This document shows positions 43,425 through 54,840 of a stretch of DNA of 64,000 nucleotides, piece after piece. This DNA comes from Polytrichum commune. Its lineage: Eukaryota > Streptophyta > Polytrichopsida > Polytrichales > Polytrichaceae. Below the pieces are notes generated by a model. It worked only from the letters and a program-made list of their open reading frames with translations, did not search any database and had not been told where the DNA came from. The stretch is taken from the NCBI GenBank assembly GCA_950295325.1, contig OX485808.1:32325180-32389179 (forward strand), in the 5' to 3' direction. Made by a program: the position numbers and the translations under genes. Every line of letters starts with the position of its first letter. The stretch's first letter is position 1.

Positions 43425-44600
43425 TCAAGTATGCCGGAAACAGCTGGGCATACATCCATATCAAAGATACGTGGAAAAATAACCAAAATTACAATGTTTC
43501 GGAGAAGCTGTATGTTCAAGGGGATTACATGCGCAAACGCAAATGGCGGCGTCATAAATCCACAAAAACTCACTGTGACACCTTTCCTGAAGATTTACCG
43601 GTCCATCAATTTTCGAGTCTCCATAAACAACACACCTTCAAAAAGGTGAGTGTGCGGAAGAGTACGTTATCCAGAGCTGCCATAGATTTCTTGGAGAAGT
43701 GGCCTCTTGAAGATAACTTCAAGACTAGGGTGGTGCCAGTGGTTCCTCTCATTCTGCAAGTGAAAGGTGAGAACAGCGCTACATTAATCTTTTTCTTTAC
43801 AATTCTCTTGCTGGACTTATTTGCCTGCCACTTGCCAGAGTCAATCAAAAACCTCACAACAAGGTTAAGCATCTGCTTGCAAAGATATTTCACTGACAAG
43901 TTGAAGGAGAGGATCTACTCGTACTCCTTGTTGAAGTTGTTGTCCCAGAAATTTGTTTCCTGCAATTTCATCACAAATAATAGAGAGCAGGTGGACTTGC
44001 ACAGGGTTGCAGTGCATGAAAGCAGCTTCTTCTTCGGGTCAGAAAAGAGGGACTTCCGGTTGATCATCTCCAAGGCTGGAGAAGTTGATTTTCTTGTTGG
44101 TGACAAAAGGTCATGCAAAGGGGAAGGCATTACAGTGATGGACTTGTCCAAAGACGTTGCTGACAATAAAGTCAGGTTCCACCCTTATCTTGAAAGCAGG
44201 AGAACAAGAACTGAATTGGGGAGAATACACATGCAGTACAAGAGTAGGTTTGTTGGTTCATGTGTTGAAATATGGCACTCTGTGGTTGTGCCCACTTATA
44301 AGCAACAACGGCCAAGGTGCAGTCAAGAGGTTTCACTGTTTCAATGTGAAGTCAGCATTGACAAGACATCAAACACTGACGAGATGTATGACACCATGTC
44401 ACTGGAATTCAGGAAATATGCGATTTTTTATCCTTTGCTGTTTAGAACGGGGTAACAACATCCTCTGTCTTCATAAGATCAAACATGTGCTCTCTGTAAC
44501 CCCTCATTTTCGCAACAAAGAAGTTCAAGAGTGTTCAGAACTGTTTCGGCATGGAGTTCACGATTGACAAGCTGTTGGACACCAATCAAGTGTTCATTTA
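43425..44600 (+). pseudogene. Broken paralogue of the 435-residue unknown gene
   Basis: Blocks AAIDFLEKWPLEDNF, LDLFACHLPES, KFVSCNFITNN and HESSFFFG match the gene at 22,155-23,462. The 5' end is joined by a deletion of roughly 280 bp: the flanking GATCAAGT runs straight into codons equivalent to about residue 70. Frameshifts near 43,640 and 44,175 split it into three frames. After the stop near 44,455, a further piece (CFGMEFTIDKLLDTNQVF, to about 44,600) repeats the C-terminal block, so part of another copy follows. It is not expected to be functional. Confidence 0.8.
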
Positions 44601-46580
44601 TGGTGATTTTGTGATGATTCACAGTCCTCATTTATGATGATTTTGTGTTTTGGAAGTATACCAAAACAATGATTAGCTGAGATGTGATTCCAAGGCATGA
44701 CTGCAGCCGACGTGTAAGTTATCAAGGAAGAGGAACCTCTGAAGAGATAGCCAAAGCAAGAGTAGATACATTGACCAGCAATAAACACATCCATACAGGG
44801 ATGTAGAGTTACTGCTTTCTTACAACATTTTATACACATTAAACTTGCTGTCTGTTGTTTAGAGAGAAAAAAACAAGTCTATAACTGAAATTTAGGTAGT
44901 TTATTCAGCAATTCTAGACTGAATGATGTAATACTAAATGTTCAACAGATAGACACAATGAAATTGTCAAATTGCATGTCATTGATGATTTATTGTAGGC
45001 ATTGGAATCATTAAGTTGAACAAACATGCACAAATGTGAGTTTTCTGTCATGAGTTGTATACACAAATGATCCACCATTTACACCTCGAAGGGAAATGAA
45101 GTATATCACATGCGACATGTTTGCATGTAACATAGTGACAACAATCATATTTGTTTTGTGGATCCTTCCTACAATCTCCATAATTTACAATTGCTTAACG
45201 GGTGAAACCATTCCTGATCCAATCCAAAGGTCAAAATTGTCTGTGGAGCTAGAAGTGCCGACAGTAAGGCCACATACCTTAGGCTGACACGCCAGTATGT
45301 TATTTGCAGGTAATGGGCACTGCATCCGGTTGTGCACGCAAATTGTCTCTCGTGTTTCCTGTTAGCAAGAGCAGTGTTAGGTTTCACAACATAACTGCTC
45401 TGATACTCAGAAAGCAACCACAGTTGTGAAAGACATGCATATGTGTAGGCATGTGACTGTTGATATTATCAGGGTGTGCATACATCCAAACATTGCATGC
45501 ACTGCGTTTCACATTTTCATGTGAAGGCCAGTCATCCGCACAGTTCCAAATCATGTCATACCATAAAAATAGCGTCAAACAAATTATATCAACATGGCTT
45601 TGTCGATTTGCACTCCATTTCAAAATATATGTTGAAAAGTTTCAACAGGTTCAAAGACACATGACAAACAAATAGATGGGATCGACACTTATGCAGCACC
45701 TCCAGGCAAGCTTTTGCTAGCCACATCTAGTGCTACCTTGTGAGAGAAATATAGGATTCAAAATCAACCTACTAGGTATGATAGCCCAGTGATCATTGAA
45801 AGTTTCTTTGTTCCAATGTTGTACACTGCAAAGAATTTAAGTATTACAATTTAAGGTATCCTATCCTTGTGATTTGGCCAAGACAAACTACTATTCCAAC
45901 TGATCTCTAATTGATCTTCTTGTCAGGAATATGATTTCTATGTGATTACAACTACCATAATGGTTCGTCAAAGTTTCACAAACCAGGAACCAAATGTGAA
46001 TTATCAGTGGCAATGTCCACAGAACATGGGTACATCACACAAACACACACCTGAAGGAATTACAGACAGCTTGCAAGGAAATTGACATTGTAGGTTTGTG
46101 AAAAATATTACCTTTTGACCAGCAGGTGAATCTGAGGCTTTCAATTGCCTCAAAAAATATTACAGAAAATTTTTTTGACTGGGAAACAAGTCTGCAGGAA
46201 ATGTAAATGGATGTCAAACAAGAGATGCAGTGCATATGAACTCCACTTTACAGACATTACTATTCCAAAGCCTACACAACAATTGTAAATGTCCAGAATT
46301 CCTCACGAAGCTTTTGGTGATGAGAAATTTGGCACCCGCAGGTCTCCAAACACAGTTAAAAAATCAACACAAATGAGCATTAACTTTCAAGGTGAGAGAA
46401 TATTTAATCCATTGCTCTAATAACGAGGAGAAAAACAGAGTAGATAAGCAGAAGCGGAGCCCGTGTCATTGTTCAGAAAAATCCACTCGCAAAGGCAAAG
46501 TCTCACTCAATAATTCATTTGATGAATAGAGACACGCATTTACCATCACACCCGTAGCTCTCACAATAATATGGAGACAA
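44601..46580. other. Intergenic DNA, includes probable 3' side of the minus-strand kinase
   Basis: No repeat or domain is seen. A 3' exon of the 46,581 kinase gene may lie here, because its last codons overlap a strong GTACGT donor, but no convincing coding exon stands out. Confidence 0.4.
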
Positions 46581-48074
46581 TTACGTAAAAAGAGGTTGGA
46601 GGAAATGGGGACGTACCAAATTTTGGGGGATTGACCTCTTTGCACTGGTGATTACTTTGCATATGTCGGAGAAAGATGGTCGTTCCGAGGGGTTATAATC
46701 CCAACATTGCTTTACTAAGGAAATAAAGGTACTTGGATATATAAGGTCTTCTTCGTGTTCTTTAAATTCCGTCGAGAGGCTGAGTTTATTAACTACGATT
46801 TCTTTCTTGAATTGACCCATTGAATATAGATTTCTAAAAGGCATATACCCAGTTAATACCTGATATGCTATAAGGCCGAAGGCGTACACATCAGCTTTGT
46901 AAGGATGCGTCAGCAATAAATTTGAGTCCATTCTACACCTCAGGACTTCTGGTGCAACCCACCGAGTGGTTCCCTTGCTGGGTTTGAAATTAGATTCAGT
47001 CCTATAATCAACTACCTGTGCATCTCCAAAATCAGCAACCTTAACAATAATGTACACAAGATCTTCGGAAATTGGGATCTCACTTAACAGAATGTTCTGT
47101 GGCTTCAAGTCTCCATGGACCACCTTCTCTTGATGCAGGTACTGCATAGCCTCCGCAATTTGCAGCAACACATCGAGCGCCTCCAAGCGTTCGATGGGCG
47201 TGTCAGCATGCTTTTTAGTGGTCCAACGATCAAGATCCTCTTCCAGAAACTCCATGAGTAGAGAGAATTCTCCATTAGAAGATGTGGAGCCAAAAGTGTG
47301 TACAATGTGAGGATGGGAGACTCTTTGTACAATTGCAGCCTCATTGTTGAGTTGCATCTCGGTGTCGAAGTATTTCCTAGCAAAAACTCCCTGGCACCAT
47401 GCAAACTTTGCCACCGTTACCCTGCCATCCGGTCTACTCCCGCTAACTATGTTGTTTAAAAACTCCAATTCTCGCGGCTCTATCTCCATTAACCTCCGGG
47501 AGGGTAGGGTATCCTGATCCCTTTCCCATTTCCTCTGCAACTGTTGTGCCAGCTGGCACTTTATTTTCTTAGCCTTTCGATCGCTTATCGCCCTGGGGAG
47601 CGATTTACCAAGTGCTTCCTTTCGGAGCTCGCTCCAAGCATAGTACTCAGTTGTTCTGTCCCTTTTCGCACCCAGCTTCGTTGAAATAGCTTCACAGGGC
47701 AGAACGTTACTCTGGACAGAGATACAGCTTTCACTGCGATCTTCTCTCAGTGCAACATCCGGATTCTTCAAAGTTATCCGAGTCTTGAGCCACTGGTTGT
47801 CACCAACTTGCACTAACAAATGGATCCCCGACCTATAAGCAACTTCGCAGAAACTGTGTATACGTTTCAAGTCGCGCCTCTCTTCGAGGTTACAGGTATC
47901 GACTATCTCTTTCTCTAACAAGTTCTTGAATTTAGAAGACAACGAGATGCACAGCCGCTTAGTACTTAGCTCAAACCGCTCAGAGTCCGGCAACGAGGCC
48001 AACCTAATAAGGTCCAGATCATAACCTTGCGCAAGATCGAGGTAGAACTCCACCTTGTCCGCCATAGCCAGCAT
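46581..48074 (-). CDS. TKL-like serine/threonine protein kinase
   Basis: The frame is open from a TTG at 48134. I chose the first ATG, 48074 (MLAMADKVEF); 48065 is an alternative. The product is 497 residues. The N-terminal region (about 1-190) is helical and Leu/Arg-rich with no named domain. The kinase domain starts near 205: a weak glycine loop (IVSGSRPDGRV), ARKYF with Lys 234, HGDLKPQN (320-327), DFG (348-350), APE (374-376), then DVYAFGLIAYQVLTG and a C-lobe NPSERPSF. Catalytic residues are all kept; the HGD in place of HRD is common in plant TKL kinases. The last codons read through a GTACGT donor-like site near 46,616, so a short 3' exon may replace the final 10-12 residues. Upstream is a hairpin-bearing tandem repeat. 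Confidence 0.8.
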   Translation of the reverse strand: MLAMADKVEFYLDLAQGYDLDLIRLASLPDSERFELSTKRLCISLSSKFKNLLEKEIVDTCNLEERRDLKRIHSFCEVAYRSGIHLLVQVGDNQWLKTRITLKNPDVALREDRSESCISVQSNVLPCEAISTKLGAKRDRTTEYYAWSELRKEALGKSLPRAISDRKAKKIKCQLAQQLQRKWERDQDTLPSRRLMEIEPRELEFLNNIVSGSRPDGRVTVAKFAWCQGVFARKYFDTEMQLNNEAAIVQRVSHPHIVHTFGSTSSNGEFSLLMEFLEEDLDRWTTKKHADTPIERLEALDVLLQIAEAMQYLHQEKVVHGDLKPQNILLSEIPISEDLVYIIVKVADFGDAQVVDYRTESNFKPSKGTTRWVAPEVLRCRMDSNLLLTHPYKADVYAFGLIAYQVLTGYMPFRNLYSMGQFKKEIVVNKLSLSTEFKEHEEDLIYPSTFISLVKQCWDYNPSERPSFSDICKVITSAKRSIPQNLVRPHFLQPLFT

Positions 48075-48489
48075 CTTCAACTCACTCCACGGAAATCGTC
48101 GTCTTGCTGCCCTACCAACCCGAATTCCGTCCAAACATTCCAGCCATGACCTTCAAGGATCCTATTTCCCTCCCAAAAGCATTTGGACTCGCACCTTGTT
48201 GCTCCGTATCTAGCCACGGAAGTTGTGCAACTTCTTGATTGTTCCTGCAAATTGTCCAAAAGGGGTTGACTGATCGGATGCCCTAATACGCTCGGGCGTC
48301 ATGGTCACCGATCTCGACAAATCTGACCAGCAAGTGGCCATGGCCGCCGAGAGAAGTGAGCGAGAGAGTGGGCGGTAAAGGAAGGACACGGGTAGTTTCC
48401 CTCCGAAACATCATTTAATTAGCTCAAAGAACGATCCTAATTGCTTCCACATCTTAAGCCGCAAGTGCACTTGATCACGGCGTGCGTAC

Positions 48490-48617
48490 GTGGCGGATGA
48501 AGTTGGATGAAAGAAGTTGGACGAGGATTGGCATGATTCTTTCATCCGTTCGTGTGGCGGATGAAGTTGGATGAAAGAAGTTGGACGAGGGTTGGCATGA
48601 TTCTTTCATCCGTTCGT
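48490..48617 (+). repeat. Two tandem 64-bp units, each with an 11-bp hairpin
   Basis: Units start at 48490 and 48554 (GTGGCGGATGAAGTTGG). Each contains GGATGAAAGAA and its exact complement TTCTTTCATCC about 22 bp apart. It lies roughly 400 bp upstream of the minus-strand kinase start. Confidence 0.9.
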
Positions 48618-50534
48618 GTGGATGAGGAGGTGGATCCACCCACATCGTCGGCATGCCCAAAGAACTTGCCGAAACGTGAGTGGTTGTGAGCGATTTTGGA
48701 AGAAGTATCTTGTTCTTAAGGATTGTTTATTCATGGTGTCCCGGAGCATAGCAGGCTCACTAGAAGGTAGCTTGTCCATTTAAGTTACAACCATCCATTG
48801 TGACTTGGTCATGGCGTTTCAAGGTGAGAGAGGTCATCTTGGCTGTCAACCGAAGGTTTTTTAATAGCAACCATAATGATTCATTTATGCATTTTCTTAT
48901 CATGAGTTTACTATGGCCGTGTCGACAACATATGATTATAATGGACAAGTTTTCTTCTAGTGGATGTTGGTTTCATTGGCTTGGTGTTGGTGGTTTCTAT
49001 ATAAACTCATCCATTGTGGATGAAGGGGTTCTAATGAAAACAAGTGCCCCAAAAAGTTGAGGGTTGATTCATCCCAACTAAACTCATGTACTAATCCATG
49101 GTCTTTCATGCCAATCTGGGAACATGCTTGTCTTAAAATCGCCATTTACATGTGAATATACAATTCACTCCATTTTCTCCTTCGAAATGGACGCGTTTGC
49201 ATAGACACCACGAAACCCCCTAGGTGGTTTCATTGGCATTTTGGGGTCATAACTTTATCACTAGATGAATTTGTGGATGAATGCTTTGGGAGAGTGTATT
49301 TATGGTTATAGCGTTCATTGGCTAGGGATGTATTATCTCGATTCTATAGATCATATTAAGCATCTATGAATCAAAGTATTGGGCTTGATAAAGTTAAGTG
49401 TGTGTGTGAAGATCGAGGTTTAGTTTTCCACTTCTATTTGCTTTGATACATTACAATATAAAAAGGTTTCAAACAATCATCAATCGCAAAAAAAAAAGTT
49501 GTTTTTTTCTATTTTATGTGGAACCTTCAAAAGTAGTTGGAACTCTCAAATACTATTTTGATGGAAATTTTACTTGTGGAGGAATGAAACAAGATTGTTG
49601 GTGAAATAGTTTTTTTTTCCCCCTCGCTTTGCCCACCAAGTGAGAAAACTCCTAGTTTCAACCATTGTATTGAATCAAAGATCAAGTCACTTTCAATACA
49701 GTTGGAAACAATGGGGTTTTTTTTTTTAAAGGAAGTGCTTTTTACACGATTTGACCAAGATCAAGAATAATAGTCCTATGTTCCAACCGCGTGAATATCA
49801 CTATTGAACAAGTTGGCAATGGAGTGGCATTGAAAGCAACATGTGCTAATACCTAGTCAAAGCGGCATTTACAAAGGTGAGTAAGCATGTGGCTTGACAT
49901 GCATGGGAACCATGTCATAGGTCCAATACAAATGCACCCATATAGCTTTATGGCTGACTCATCCCATCTTGATCTCATTAGATGTATATCCCAGGGGGTG
50001 CATGGGATTTCTATACTTGTAGCACGTGGTTGCACAATAGGGATAATAAAGAATGACTACGATCCACTAAATATACATAGGGCTAGGGTATTGTTTTTCT
50101 TGACAATGTGCTAGGCACATTGCCGGGGGGGGGGGGGGAGACTCTTCCTACACATACAAACTAACATGAGTGTAAGAAGGGGTGTTATTTGAGGCATTAA
50201 TGTACATAATATACATAAGGGAGAGAGGTATTGTTTTTCTATAGTGTGTATATTTAAAAAGTGCTATTAAGTTTCATGAAGTAATGGCAAATGCACAAAA
50301 AGGGGCCCTAAGGTTCAGATAAAAAAAATTGATAATAAATGTGTCAGTTTCATTCATTGCATTTCTTATTGATTGTTTTCATATGGTCATACTACCAAGT
50401 CTCTTCTTGTTAGGGTTTGCATTTGGGTTTTAGGTTTTTACAAAGTATAGGCTCTTGGAGTAAGCATTTAATCATGGTAGACTTTAGAACCATGATCCAA
50501 TTTGCTATAATGAAAGTCATGGCATGGAATTATT
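48618..50534. other. Intergenic DNA
   Basis: No supported gene. A 14-base G run lies at 50,125-50,138 after ATTGCC. Remaining open frames are short. Confidence 0.4.
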
Positions 50535-51160
50535 TTGTCTTGGGGAGGTCACTCCCTCTTATATTAATGCATACATGTGCGCTCATGACCTGTTTATCAA
50601 GCGGCTATTTACCTTGTAGAAAAGATTATGAGGTATGGTATTTCTTAAAATAAAGGTAAATGCTTGTATTTTAATACACCCTATCCGTAATTATAATTTT
50701 TTTGGGGAAACATTAAAAAATACCCTATTTTACTTATATTGCCAAAGAAACTTGGAAAAAGATTGCAATTCAAACAACGCGCTAAAATTTTCCCTCCCGA
50801 CACGTAGGTAGAGAACATTAACTCCACATTAGATACATTGGTTCAGTAACGTCAAGCCAACCAACATGCGAAGTCATTCATCCAAGCTTTTTCAGCAAAT
50901 CATTACGTCTTTTCATCCACTAGCACATACCCATAGTAATTATTTCCACACTATTTTATATGTATTGACTAGATAAAAAGAGGCCATTATATGTGATGGC
51001 ATTTTACATGTAAACATGTTTTACTATTTTAAAACCTCCTATATCATATGTACATTTTTTTGCAAAATTTATCCACAATGAATATATTGGACCTTATTTA
51101 TTATTGCACATTGTTTATACAATTTTTGCTAGTGACCTCCTTGAGGATTTTGTATGGGTT
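50535..51160 (+). repeat. Relative of MITE M2, expanded copy
   Basis: Matches the reverse complement of 61,715-62,002 in two parts: GGTCACTCCCTCTTATATT to ACCTTGTAGAAAAGATTATG (50,550-50,640), and GGCATTTTACATGTAAACAT to TTTTTGCTAGTGA (50,997-51,136). About 340 bp of unrelated sequence lies between. Termini are not well preserved. Confidence 0.6.
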
Positions 51161-52680
51161 ACATCCAGTAAATGGAAGAGGCTACTACAACTTCTAAAGG
51201 AAATAATGAAGTATGTTACGTAAAAATATTAGAGACCTATTTTTTGGATTTTTTTTAATCATATACACATGGTATGGTACTATCTATTAATTTAGTTGTG
51301 TGGCTAACATACACAATGCTATTTCTTAGCTATAAATTTGTATGTATATCCTTGTCTTTGTCCACCCCAAAATTGTATATAGGGTTATTAAGTTGAAGGT
51401 GACATATGCACGTAACATATGCTTTTCATGAAGGATACACCCTTTGGGATGAAGTATGAAGTATTTGATACCAATTACATAGTCAAGATCTTCAAAGGGA
51501 TTTCAAGGGGATCTTGGACCAACATTTCCACCTTCAATGTACATGATTGCCACAAATCCTTGACCCAAATTTTGTATTAAGTAATATTTGTGGCAGTTTA
51601 GAGATTGGGTCGCATTATGATGGTGCAGTTAAAAAATCAAACCTACTGTAGAGAGCTAAGACTCTCTTTCATCTTTACATGTACCGGAATGTAGTTTCCA
51701 TATGGGATAAAGTGGGTCTTGACAAATGTGAACATGAAAAATGACAGTATGAGGGGAAATGATAAGTACTTTATGTTGGAATAGAGAGCCCTGTACATTA
51801 ATATGTAATTAATGCAAAATTAAAAGTGCGCTAAGTGTTGGGACCATTTGTCTTGCTTAGGCCCAATTCGGAGAATGAGCATGAGGAATCAAAGCTAAAG
51901 TATAAGGAGTAACTAACCTAAGTGCTAAGAGATCAATGTTATTTGGGCAAGCAATGAAACCAATAATCCACTAGAAGGTACCGAACTAAAGCAATGGCGT
52001 AACTTGTGTTTTGGAACTCAGGTCTTGCCACGTGTGTTGACACCTGGAACTTATGGACACGGACCTTGTGATGGGACATGGGACCTGGAATATCCGGTGG
52101 GGGGACGCGCTTCTAGAAGAACGTCTTTCATCCAACGGCTGGATGACTTGTTGTGGAACCTTCGACCTCGACCTTCGACCTTCGACCTTCACCTTCCCAT
52201 AAGTTACTTCAGACTTTGCGAGTCGTGTTTCGATTTCTTTGCTGTTCGAAGTTCCGCTGCGATCAAATTATGACAACCCATATGAAGTAGTGCATCCGAT
52301 GCATCTGTGAGCGGCAAGGAAATCATCTAGGTCGTTTTACATGGCGCGCGCTGGAGGATTGGAAACGTGCAGAAAGCTTTGCAAGTGGATTACTGTCGTT
52401 GCACCTCCCTACGTGTAGTCTTGGTAAGATTTGGTCCCGGCCGTGATTTCTCAGGCTATGGTGATCTTTTGAACGGACGTCTCTGATGCTTGAGGCTGCC
52501 AAAACGAGAGGATGCAAAGATTCTACAAACCAAAGATTCATGGGAGTGGTGCCCAGGGTTGGGAGGAGGTCACTAGGGTTTGAACGGCGGCTCTTTTTTG
52601 GAGGAATTGGAGCTTCTTCAGGCGGTAGGGTTGTTCTATCGGTCTTCGTCTAAACAAGAGGTACGCTGCTTGTTGCTTGT
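51161..52680. other. Intergenic DNA
   Basis: A short CGACCTT microsatellite lies near 52,160-52,190. No gene supported. Confidence 0.4.
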
Positions 52681-53880
52681 TGTTCGCTCTTGAGTTGGAG
52701 AGTTCGAGGGCTGAGCGGGTTACTGGACATAACCTCGCGAAGGAGAGGGTCATGCTACTGGAAGCCATCCTTTTCCCCTATCCAGAACTTCATCTCAAAT
52801 GCCAAATGGTTCTCAAAGGGTTCTGCGTTCGTGTGCAGAAATATGGTACAGTGGCCATAAACTCTTTGAGTAGCCTTCCTTTCTGTAGGGTATTTTTGTT
52901 CTACACAAATTCAAAACTCAGACTAACCATCTCCTCAAGGACCGGTAATGAGTTTGGTTCGTTGGTTATGGGCTATGGACTATGGACTAGGTAACTCGCG
53001 AAGGCAGGGCCGAGCGGAGTTACTGGACATGACCATTTAAACGCTTCCACTCTGGACCCTCCGATCATGAGAATGGACGGTCTAGTTTGAGGATGCGTGA
53101 GGAAGATGGTTACGCTCTGGCGAAGTCATCCTCTTCCCCAATTCCGGAACCCTACCTCAAATTCCTAGTGGCTATGGTTGAAGTATTCTGCGTTTGCATG
53201 CGGGGTTATAGTTCTAGTGGTTATTAATGCTTTGAATAGTATATCCTTTCTGCAGAGTACTTTTGTCCGTCTACACAAAACTCGGACAAACCATCTACTC
53301 GAGGACCAGGAAATTTCGCTTGATGTAGCACTTATGGCAGTGAAAATACCTCATTTAAGCCGTCTTGCTTCGGTAGAGTATTGCAGAGGGGAGGCTATCT
53401 CTCTCGGCCCTCAATTTCTTGGGGTAGGTCCCTTGCAGTAGGGCTTGCAGAGGCCGCCATGCCGCCCAGGCCGTCCTGTTTTAAAGTTCTTGCAGGCATT
53501 TTAAAGGTTAATTTCACCCGTTCAATCATCGTCTCGTCAAGAGCTATGTTTCTTGTTGTTCGCGTTCCAGTTTGGTCCCTTGGTTATGGTTGAAAGGTTC
53601 GGCGTTTGCTTGCGGGTTATGGTGCTAGCGGTTATAAACTCTCGATATGTTTTTCCTTTCGCAGATTGCTTTGTCTCTCTTTACAATTTCAAAGTCGGAC
53701 AAGCCATCTACTTAAGGGCCAGGGAATTTGCACGTGATGTTGCACTTGTTGTAGTGGAAAAACCTCATTTGGGCCATTTTGCTTCGGGTAGAGTGCTGCA
53801 GAGGGCACTCAATCTCTCTTTGATCTTAGTTTCTTCGGTTAGAACGCTTGTGAGCAGGGTTTACAGGAATTTGAAAGGTT
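52681..53880 (+). repeat. Three degenerate 360-410 bp tandem units upstream of the second kinase
   Basis: Units are marked by a TTCTGCGTT or TTCGGCGTT start at about 52,820, 53,180 and 53,590. Each is followed by ATAAACTCT- or TTAATGCTT-like text, TTTCTGTAGGGT/TTTCTGCAGAGT, CTCGGACAAACCATCTACT and GGACCAGGAAATTT. CGAGCGGAGTTACTGGACAT at about 53,010 also repeats 52,710. No stable frame. Confidence 0.7.
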
Positions 53881-54840
53881 AACCCTGCCTGTTTGAGTAT
53901 TTCTGCCCATGCTTCCATCTAGAAATATATGTGCAAAAGCTCATCTATGAACAACCAATAAACATCAAGGAGCTATGTATATGTTTCTGGATGCCGTAGG
54001 GTATTCCTTTTGTCATGCATGCATGCAACCCAGCTTATTTCTATCTAGTAGAAACATGTGGCCTTTCAGACATCATTTACTAGGATAGTATAAGATCTCA
54101 CCACCAAAAATTAGACAAATTTTTGTCCAGATCTTGGGGGGACACCTAGTAACTATTAAGTTCATATTTGTCTTCCACTTACTTCATGAGGAATTGGATG
54201 CGGAGCATCGCTTCCAGTTTCTGAATTGAAAGTAGGCTGCTGCAGTGATCTATTCTGTCTACTAGTAGATATCCTCGGTGATGTTCACCATCCCTTACCA
54301 GCCGCCTATGGTGAACTCTGTTGATTTGTATCTCCTCCAATGAAGTGGGCTATGTTGTCTTGTGCCTCAACATTGATTGGTGAGGTACGTGTATTATTTG
54401 CGTGCAACCTTGATTGCAAGTTGATACAACATGAACATTCTGTTGGTTGCTCACATCATTATCCAACTCAACTATGATTTGTAACTATGGTATCCGGGGT
54501 TGCTGTGGTATAGACTCTTACTTGCATTGTTTATGCTAATTGGTTTTGCATCTCGAGAAAAAGGTACATATGATGATGAAGTTATCATTTGATGGCTTGA
54601 GTCGTTGGAGTCTGGCTATGCCTACTGGAATGAAGCTGACAAGGATGAAGTAACATAAGATCATGAACAACCTATGATTGCTGTATCATATTTTATGGTT
54701 AAATATGTACCATGCACTCAAGTTGCTGCATGGAAATACATGACTATTTTTGCACTCTCTACTCATCCTCTTGGTTTGTGTATCTCAGGAATCTATTGTT
54801 AGCTTGATCAGATCCTGAACATCAATAAGAGAGCAGCTTG
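53881..54840. other. Upstream region of the second kinase gene
   Basis: No repeat or ORF. TATCTCAGGA near 54,783 could be a splice acceptor of a 5' UTR intron. Confidence 0.35.

Noticed and set aside
50417..50653. ORF ending GYLPCRKDYEVWYFLK shared with 61,879-62,112 as a protein gene
   Set aside because: The similarity is explained by the MITE M2 DNA repeat; it is noncoding elsewhere in the element and includes the terminal region.
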